A stretch of DNA of 5,746 nt from Deltaproteobacteria bacterium (GTDB lineage: Bacteria; Myxococcota_A; UBA9042; DTJE01). This document shows positions 1 to 4,103 of the stretch, one piece after another. The stretch's first letter is position 1. Each line of letters begins with the position of its first letter. The position numbers and the translations under genes were made by a program. The DNA is taken from the NCBI GenBank assembly GCA_016784945.1, contig JADHTP010000215.1:1-5746 (forward strand), in the 5' to 3' direction. The notes beneath the pieces were generated by a model. That model saw only the letters and a list, made by a program, of their open reading frames with translations, did no database searches and was not told the origin of the DNA.

Positions 1-243
1 CGTGAGCGAATCTGGCGAGGCCTTCTGCCCCCCGAGGCTCAGGTGAGCGGGGACCTGGACTGGGGGCAACTGTCCCGCCAGTACGAGATGAGCGGCGGCC
101 ACATCCGCAACGCGATGCTGCGGGCGGCGTACCTGTCTGCGGACCGTGACACGGGCCTGACCATGAAGTCCCTGAAGCAGGCGGCGGACATCGAGTACCG
201 TGAACTGGGACGACTGGTGCGGGAGGAAGAAGAGGCCGTATAG
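1..243 (+). CDS. AAA+ family ATPase, C-terminal fragment (5' end outside window)
   Basis: The frame is open from the first base and ends at TAG 241-243, giving the last 80 residues of a longer protein. What remains is the alpha-helical lid of an AAA+ ATPase. It has an R-x-x-I-W-R start followed by a Leu-Pro-Pro turn (residues 3-11), then a Leu-Ser-x-x-Tyr-Glu-x-Ser-Gly-Gly-His-Ile-Arg-Asn-Ala block (24-38) whose Arg36 is at the sensor-2 position. An Ala-rich helix follows, then a final Met-Lys-x-Leu-x-x-Ala-Ala helix ending in Glu-Tyr-Arg-Glu-Leu-Gly. The Walker A and B motifs would lie upstream of the window. AAA+ proteins with this tail occur in contractile-injection-type loci and in other accessory loci. 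Only the family is well supported; a role in such a locus cannot be shown here. A GTG at 43 is internal, not a start. The next gene follows after 16 nt, so the two are probably cotranscribed. Confidence 0.85.
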   Translation, partial: RERIWRGLLPPEAQVSGDLDWGQLSRQYEMSGGHIRNAMLRAAYLSADRDTGLTMKSLKQAADIEYRELGRLVREEEEAV

Positions 244-259
244 AATCCACAGGGGGCGT

Positions 260-1432
260 ATGAGTATCGAAGAATATGGACGACGGTCGAAGGAGGCCAT
301 CTCGAGTGCCGATGCCTCCAGCGACGCCCTGGAAAAGGCGGCCATTCGTTTCGAAGCGGCGGGCGATATTCCCAGGTTTCCATCGCTCGCCCCTCTCCAC
401 CTGGGTCTGCTGCTGCCATTGATGGAAGAGGAGTTTGCCGGCGTGGCCCCGGGACTACTGGCGGAGGCGGGCGTGATGCTGGTCCGGTCCGCTCTCCTGG
501 TGGGAGCCCGTGACCTTGCGGAGGAAGTGACGACCTACCTGGAAAGCGAGACGAGGGCTGCCGACGAGCCCAGGCTGGCAGGGCATGCCTCCCTCGCCCG
601 GTCCATGATGCTGATTACGGAGGGACGGGCCCCGGGGGCCAGGGTGGAACTGGAAAAGGCCCGTGGTTCCTGCACGGAGGCCACGGATTGGATCTGGCAG
701 GACGTGGTGGAGGTGGCCCTGCTGCTGACGGAAAAAAACGAACCCGAAGCCGAGGAAAGGGCAAACGACCTCCTGAACTCCCTGGATCCTTGGCCCCTGA
801 GGGACGGGGAACGGTACGACACCTGCCAGAAGCTGGCCTACGTGTTCATGAGCCAGGATCGGGTGGACCATGCCATAGAGATCCTGGAGCGTGCCCGTCA
901 ACTGGCTTCCACCCACGGTCTTGCGTCGGACGCCGGCACCTGCCTCGTATCCCTGGTGCCCATGTTCATGGTGGCGGGACAGACCGATCGGGCGCTGGAA
1001 CTCATGGAAGAAGCCCTGAAGGAAGTGGCGGGGCCCGACGGCAGTCCTGAACTGGAAATGACGCTGCGCGGTCTCCAGATGAAGGCCCTGGAGGCCCGTG
1101 GCGAACTGGCCGAAGGCCTCCGCGTGGGATTCGAGGCACTGGAGCGATCTAGAGAGCACGGGACCGTGGATGATTACACGGAATTCATCATCCACATGGC
1201 GGCCATGTACCAGGCCGGTGGATCACCCGTGGACGCCTACCACCTCATGGCGCTCGCCGAATCGGGTCTGGTCGGTCGGGGCGACGCGACGGACCAGGTC
1301 GAAACCCTTCAGCACGCCATCGAGGCCCTCCGGACGGACCTGGGTGACGAGGAATTCCGACGGGTTATCGTGGAGACCCACCGGCTGGATCCCGATCTGG
1401 GTGACCCGGACGAGGAGGGACCCGCCACGTGA
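260..1432 (+). CDS. TPR-like helical-repeat protein (390 aa), function unknown
   Basis: I do not recognise a named family. The protein is almost entirely amphipathic helix with no signal peptide or membrane segment, so it is probably cytoplasmic. Residues 186-335 read as at least four TPR-like helix pairs (about 186-218, 224-258, 264-297, 303-335). They carry the usual Ala/Gly and large-hydrophobic spacing, for example Ala-Ile-Glu-Ile-Leu-Glu-x-Ala near 205-212 and Ala-Leu-Glu-Leu-Met-Glu-Glu-Ala near 245-252. The N-terminal half (about 20-180) is also helical, with weaker repeats. The C-terminus is acidic (Asp/Glu rich, 376-387). I chose ATG 260 because AGGGGG at 251-256 lies just before it, though the 3-nt gap is short. 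An in-frame GTG at 200 would overlap the ATPase gene by 44 nt. The gene lies 16 nt behind the AAA+ gene and overlaps the next gene by 4 nt, so it likely works with them. TPR folds bind proteins; the partner is unknown. Confidence 0.8.
   Translation: MSIEEYGRRSKEAISSADASSDALEKAAIRFEAAGDIPRFPSLAPLHLGLLLPLMEEEFAGVAPGLLAEAGVMLVRSALLVGARDLAEEVTTYLESETRAADEPRLAGHASLARSMMLITEGRAPGARVELEKARGSCTEATDWIWQDVVEVALLLTEKNEPEAEERANDLLNSLDPWPLRDGERYDTCQKLAYVFMSQDRVDHAIEILERARQLASTHGLASDAGTCLVSLVPMFMVAGQTDRALELMEEALKEVAGPDGSPELEMTLRGLQMKALEARGELAEGLRVGFEALERSREHGTVDDYTEFIIHMAAMYQAGGSPVDAYHLMALAESGLVGRGDATDQVETLQHAIEALRTDLGDEEFRRVIVETHRLDPDLGDPDEEGPAT
1413..1419 (+). promoter_or_regulatory. Ribosome binding site for the second TPR gene
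   Basis: The purine run GAGGAGGGA spans 1412-1420 and contains GGAGG. It lies inside the end of the upstream TPR gene, about 9-10 nt before GTG 1429. It supports the GTG start and the 4-nt overlap start/stop arrangement. Confidence 0.65.
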
Positions 1433-2340
1433 CAGGGGAATCGAATCCGCATATTCCCGTGTTTGCAAGGGCGCGGGACCTGTTCCAAGCCCACGAGGAC
1501 GCACTGGGGGTCCACCTGTGTGAACTGGCCGAGGCCAGGGCGTCCAGGGAAGAAGGACCGATCCCCGTGTTGCGGTCCCTGGTGGCGCCGCTGGAACGTC
1601 TGGTGGCCTCGGGATCGCTGGGCGGGCTGGACGTGATCTGCGTGGAGCTGTTGTTGGCGGCGGTGGCCCTCGAGTCGGACGACCTTGAAGCGCGAATCCG
1701 GGACCTGTTGTCCCATGCGGGCAGCAATGAACTGGCCTCAAGCGTTTTGCTGGGACTGTGGGAAGAAGTCCAGGATCTCCGCGACACGGGGGACCTGGAG
1801 GCGGCGATCAGGGTCGGTCGCACGTCTCTGGAAACCTCCGTTGCCGTGGGCGATTTCAATGCCGCAGCCACGTCTCTGATCTTCCTGGCGGGCTGTCATG
1901 ACGTGGGCCGGCGACCCGATGCCGTAACCCTCTGCATCCGGCAGGCGGGCGCCTACCTTGCCGGGGGCGGTGAGCCAACGGCGGCCGGAGAGGTCCTGAT
2001 GGAGGCTGCGGACCGCCTGGAGGCCGAGGATCGGAGTGACGATGCCATCGAGGCTCTCGGGCGCGCCTCCCGGGCCTGGGACGAGGCCGGCGCTGAAACG
2101 GGCGTCATCCTGTGCCTCCTGGAAGTCGCCCGACTCAAGGCGGCGGCGGGCCGGGATCGGGAAGCCGTCAAAGGACTCCAGAAGGCAGCGGCAATGGCCG
2201 GCGAAGCGGGTCTGGTGGAAATGGAGATCCGTGCCTTGAAAGGGCAGGCGACGGCCTATGCTTCCCTGGGTGAGTCCGTAATGGCAGAAAACTGCCTGGC
2301 AAGGGCCGAACTCCTGGCCGGCGCGCTTTCCCAGGGCTAG
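1429..2340 (+). CDS. TPR-like helical-repeat protein (303 aa), function unknown
   Basis: This is a second all-helical, probably cytoplasmic repeat protein without signal peptide or membrane segment. Helix pairs of TPR length can be read at about 108-139, 145-178, 185-218, 224-258 and 263-298. Their second helices end in Ala-rich motifs such as Ala-Ile-Glu-Ala-Leu-Gly-x-Ala-Ser (206-214). The N-terminal 100 residues are helical but not clearly TPR. The GTG start overlaps the preceding stop as GTGA (1429-1432), and GGAGG within 1413-1419 supplies a ribosome site about 9-10 nt upstream, so translational coupling is likely. Its last repeats resemble those of the preceding protein (see findings), so the pair may be diverged duplicates. 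The stop at 2338-2340 lies inside the CTAG shared with the opposing comF stop. Binding partner and role are unknown; the AAA+ ATPase in the same operon is the obvious candidate partner. Confidence 0.8.
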   Translation: MTGESNPHIPVFARARDLFQAHEDALGVHLCELAEARASREEGPIPVLRSLVAPLERLVASGSLGGLDVICVELLLAAVALESDDLEARIRDLLSHAGSNELASSVLLGLWEEVQDLRDTGDLEAAIRVGRTSLETSVAVGDFNAAATSLIFLAGCHDVGRRPDAVTLCIRQAGAYLAGGGEPTAAGEVLMEAADRLEAEDRSDDAIEALGRASRAWDEAGAETGVILCLLEVARLKAAAGRDREAVKGLQKAAAMAGEAGLVEMEIRALKGQATAYASLGESVMAENCLARAELLAGALSQG

Positions 2341-3161
2341 CCTGAATCCCGGATGGCCCGGGCACAGGCCATCACATCCACCCGGACCGCCCCCGCCCGC
2401 GTCAAGACACGGGCACACTCCGATGCCGTAGCGCCCGTGGTCAGCACATCGTCCACGAGCAGCACCCTGCGGTTTTGAACCATCCCTTCGTCGATGACAG
2501 AGAAGCAACCCCGGACCCGGGCCGCACGTTCCCTTGGGCCATGACGCCCCTGTGGCCCCAGATCCCTGACCCGTCTCAGGATCCCTGCTTTCATGGGCCG
2601 GCCCAGGATGGAGGCCGTGGCGCGGCCCAGGAGGGCGGCCTGGTTGTATCCCCGTCGTACGAAACGCGGCACAGCCAGGGGGACCGGGACGATCAGGTCC
2701 ACGTCGTCCAATTCCTCCACCGCGGCGACCGCACCCATGATACGACCCAGGGGCGGGGCCTGGTCGAAGTGACGGGCGTACTTCAATTGCATCACGAGCC
2801 GGACCATGGCGCCGGCGTACGCAAACGAGGCCCGCGCCCGGTGGAAGTGGGGAGGGCTGCGGCTGCAATCGCCGCAGGTCACGTCATGGGGACCGGCCGC
2901 CTGACATGGGTTTCCGCACACCGGGCAGAGGGGATGGGATATCCGTTGCACCGTGGTCACGCAGGCATCGCACAGCGACAGGCCCGATTCAGGGACCCCG
3001 GACAGAAGTTGCCCACAGGCCGTGCAGCAGGGCGTCAGCGTGATGTCGAGCAGTCGTCGTGTAATGCCGGCGGCGATTCGAATGAGGCCTGGCGAATGGC
3101 CCAGGGCCCGGCTCAGTAGGGATCGCCCTCCGCCTCCATCCTGGCAAAGTCCTGGACCCAT
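2337..3161 (-). CDS. comF: ComF family protein (double zinc ribbon plus phosphoribosyltransferase-like domain)
   Basis: The protein is a complete ComF-type protein. Numbered from ATG 3161, two CxxC...CxxC zinc ribbons come first: Cys46/Cys49 with Cys64/Cys67, and Cys79/Cys82 with Cys96/Cys99. A type I phosphoribosyltransferase fold follows, with Val-Pro-Val-Pro-Leu at 158-162, Arg-Gly-Tyr-Asn-Gln at 170-174, and the PRPP-binding loop Val-Leu-Leu-Val-Asp-Asp-Val-Leu-Thr-Thr-Gly-Ala-Thr at 233-245. In naturally competent bacteria ComF acts at the cytoplasmic side of DNA uptake. Homologues also occur in bacteria not known to be competent, so competence here is not implied. The start is uncertain. 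ATG 3161 is the only ATG/GTG/TTG between rsfS and the first zinc ribbon and gives 274 aa with a 49-nt overlap into rsfS. A CTG at 3116 overlaps the rsfS TGA as CTGA, has GGAGG-type purines upstream, and would give 259 aa. The family name is secure; the start is not. Confidence 0.92.
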   Translation of the reverse strand: MGPGLCQDGGGGRSLLSRALGHSPGLIRIAAGITRRLLDITLTPCCTACGQLLSGVPESGLSLCDACVTTVQRISHPLCPVCGNPCQAAGPHDVTCGDCSRSPPHFHRARASFAYAGAMVRLVMQLKYARHFDQAPPLGRIMGAVAAVEELDDVDLIVPVPLAVPRFVRRGYNQAALLGRATASILGRPMKAGILRRVRDLGPQGRHGPRERAARVRGCFSVIDEGMVQNRRVLLVDDVLTTGATASECARVLTRAGAVRVDVMACARAIRDSG

Positions 3162-3580
3162 TGAGGTTCTTCCACGGTGATTTCCCGGGCGTCCGTCCAG
3201 AGGGTTTCCAGGTCGTAGAACTCCCGTGTCGTCTTTTCGAACACATGGACCACGATGTTCCCATAGTCCAGCAGGACCCAGGTCCCCGCCTGTCGCCCTT
3301 CCACACCCGTTGGCAGGTGACCCCTGGTCTTCAGGTCCTTTTCGATGGCCGACGAGATCGCGCCCACGTGACGATCCGATCGGCCCGTCAGGATGACGAA
3401 AACATCGGTGAAGCCCGACAGGGTCGAAACGTTCAGGATCCGTGTGTCGTAGGCGTTCTTCGCCCAGGCCGCGTTCACGATGGCACTGGCCAGGGACTCC
3501 GTGTTCTTCGGAGCGTCCGGGAGCACCAAGGGGTTGGCAGGGACTGCGGGATCGGGCCGGGGGATGGGGTTGTCTTCCAT
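3113..3580 (-). CDS. rsfS: Ribosomal silencing factor RsfS (RsfS/YbeB/iojap family)
   Basis: RsfS binds ribosomal protein L14 (uL14) on the large subunit and blocks subunit joining when nutrients are short. The core fits the family: Ile-Leu-Asn-Val-Ser-Thr-Leu-Ser-Gly-Phe-Thr-Asp-Val-Phe-Val-Ile (48-63), Gly-Arg-Ser-Asp-Arg-His (66-71), Trp-Val-Leu-Leu-Asp-Tyr-Gly-Asn-Ile-Val-Val-His (101-112) and Phe-Tyr-Asp-Leu-Glu-Thr-Leu-Trp (121-128). The usual Asp of the DYGD motif is Asn108 here. At 155 aa it is longer than the short enterobacterial forms, with a Pro-rich N-terminal extension (1-25) and a C-terminal extension (about 130-155). ATG 3580 was chosen because AGGAGG lies at 3584-3589. An upstream in-frame ATG at 3604 would add 8 residues but has no well-placed ribosome site. 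A strong promoter lies about 50-75 nt upstream, and comF follows with overlap. Confidence 0.93.
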   Translation of the reverse strand: MEDNPIPRPDPAVPANPLVLPDAPKNTESLASAIVNAAWAKNAYDTRILNVSTLSGFTDVFVILTGRSDRHVGAISSAIEKDLKTRGHLPTGVEGRQAGTWVLLDYGNIVVHVFEKTTREFYDLETLWTDAREITVEEPQWVQDFARMEAEGDPY

Positions 3581-3583
3581 GTA

Positions 3584-3589
3584 CCTCCT
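3584..3589 (-). promoter_or_regulatory. Ribosome binding site deciding the rsfS start
   Basis: On the minus strand AGGAGG (followed by T) precedes ATG 3580 with only a 3-nt gap. It is a perfect match to the anti-Shine-Dalgarno core, but the spacing is short. It favours ATG 3580 over the alternative ATG 3604, which has no such site. Confidence 0.65.
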
Positions 3590-3628
3590 CGAGATGGTCC
3601 GCATCCTCAGGTCTACGGGTCTCCCTCG

Positions 3629-3657
3629 ATTGTATGGAACGCGGCATTCCCAGTCAA
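3629..3657 (-). promoter_or_regulatory. Sigma70-type promoter for rsfS-comF
   Basis: Read on the minus strand, TTGACT (3657-3652) is followed after exactly 17 nt by TACAAT (3634-3629). Each hexamer matches the consensus at five of six positions. Transcription would begin near 3622, giving a leader of about 40 nt before the rsfS ATG at 3580. It lies between the lipoprotein gene and rsfS, where a new transcript is expected. It is inferred from sequence only. Confidence 0.7.
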
Positions 3658-3691
3658 ACCTCCTGAAGCAGCCTGGATCCGGAGGATGTCT

Positions 3692-3705
3692 GGTCTATCG
3701 AGACC
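3692..3705. repeat. Short inverted repeat (possible operator or weak hairpin)
   Basis: GGTCT and AGACC flank ATCG. The perfect stem is only 5 bp and does not extend, and there is no T tract. It lies 35 nt upstream of the -35 element of the rsfS promoter, so an operator role is possible, but chance is equally likely. Confidence 0.2.
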
Positions 3706-3770
3706 CCGGGGCACAACGTTTCAAACGCAAGTGTCCCGCGGTTGGCGTGGCACGGCCCTGGGGTTCGAGT

Positions 3771-4103
3771 CTATTCGACGGCGATCGGGTTGCAGAAGCC
3801 CGAGTACACCTGATCGTCGGCCTGGAAGCCGAGGACGCATTCATAGTCCTTGCGACACTCTTCGTTGGCATCGCATTGACGCATGCAGTAGGTGTCGTCC
3901 GGCGTGAATTCCACGCAGATGGACTCGGAAGGGCAGTAGTCCGGCCTGCAGGGGGACACGGTGCAGTACCCCCCCGGCTGGGACGTGTCGCAGATCCGGC
4001 CGGAACCGCAGTCCACGTTGGATCCGCAGTCGTCGCCAATCTGGCGCCCGCAGGCGGTCAGTGCCACGCCCGCAGCAACAACAAGTACGAGAGTCTGGTT
4101 CAT
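3771..4103 (-). CDS. Small cysteine-rich lipoprotein, function unknown
   Basis: The N-terminus is a short hydrophobic signal peptide with lipobox Leu15-Thr16-Ala17-Cys18, so the mature 93-aa protein should be lipid-anchored at Cys18. Gly19 at +2 is not the Asp that retains lipoproteins in the inner membrane of enterobacteria, so the outer membrane is possible. The mature part has 12 further cysteines (26, 32, 38, 47, 52, 57, 63, 73, 77, 83, 89, 104), enough for six disulfides. Two Cys-x5-6-Cys-x5-Cys modules resemble each other (26-38 and 77-89). The sequence is acidic overall and has no enzyme motif. The n-region (Met-Asn-Gln-Thr) has no Lys or Arg, unusual for a signal peptide. ATG 4103 overlaps the upstream stop as ATGA, so translation is probably coupled to the 533-aa gene. 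A binding or structural envelope role is inference; I do not recognise a named family. Confidence 0.8.
   Translation of the reverse strand: MNQTLVLVVAAGVALTACGRQIGDDCGSNVDCGSGRICDTSQPGGYCTVSPCRPDYCPSESICVEFTPDDTYCMRQCDANEECRKDYECVLGFQADDQVYSGFCNPIAVE

Larger units (their letters stand above)
3581..3770. other. Intergenic region between lipoprotein gene and rsfS
   Basis: This 190-bp stretch is the longest non-coding gap in the window. Besides the rsfS promoter it holds small symmetric sequences: GGTCT-ATCG-AGACC (3692-3705, 5-bp stem, 4-nt loop), CCCCGGGG (3704-3711) and CGTTT-C-AAACG (3717-3727). None is followed by a T run on the minus strand, so no rho-independent terminator for the upstream lipoprotein gene is visible. 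An AGGAGG sequence (3659-3664, minus strand) lies next to the -35 element. I see no RNA gene here. Confidence 0.6.

Noticed and set aside
43..243. Independent 66-aa gene starting at GTG 43
   Set aside because: The frame is open upstream to base 1 and encodes matching AAA+ lid residues before position 43, so this is the tail of a longer gene.
200..259. In-frame GTG start at 200 for the first TPR gene
   Set aside because: It would overlap the ATPase gene by 44 nt, while ATG 260 has AGGGGG just upstream and leaves a normal intergenic gap.
1738..2868. Long minus-strand open frame of 376 codons opposite the second TPR gene and comF
   Set aside because: Its protein is Gly/Arg/Pro-rich without domain pattern, and it crosses two convergent genes with clear coding support. 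It is an antisense shadow caused by GC-rich codon use.
3692..3727. Rho-independent terminator after the lipoprotein gene
   Set aside because: The inverted repeats have stems of only 5 bp and no following T run on the minus strand.
3755..3776. tRNA T-arm-like GGTTCGAGTC on the plus strand
   Set aside because: The flanks do not form a T-stem, and no D-arm, anticodon arm or acceptor stem is found. It also overlaps the end of the lipoprotein gene.
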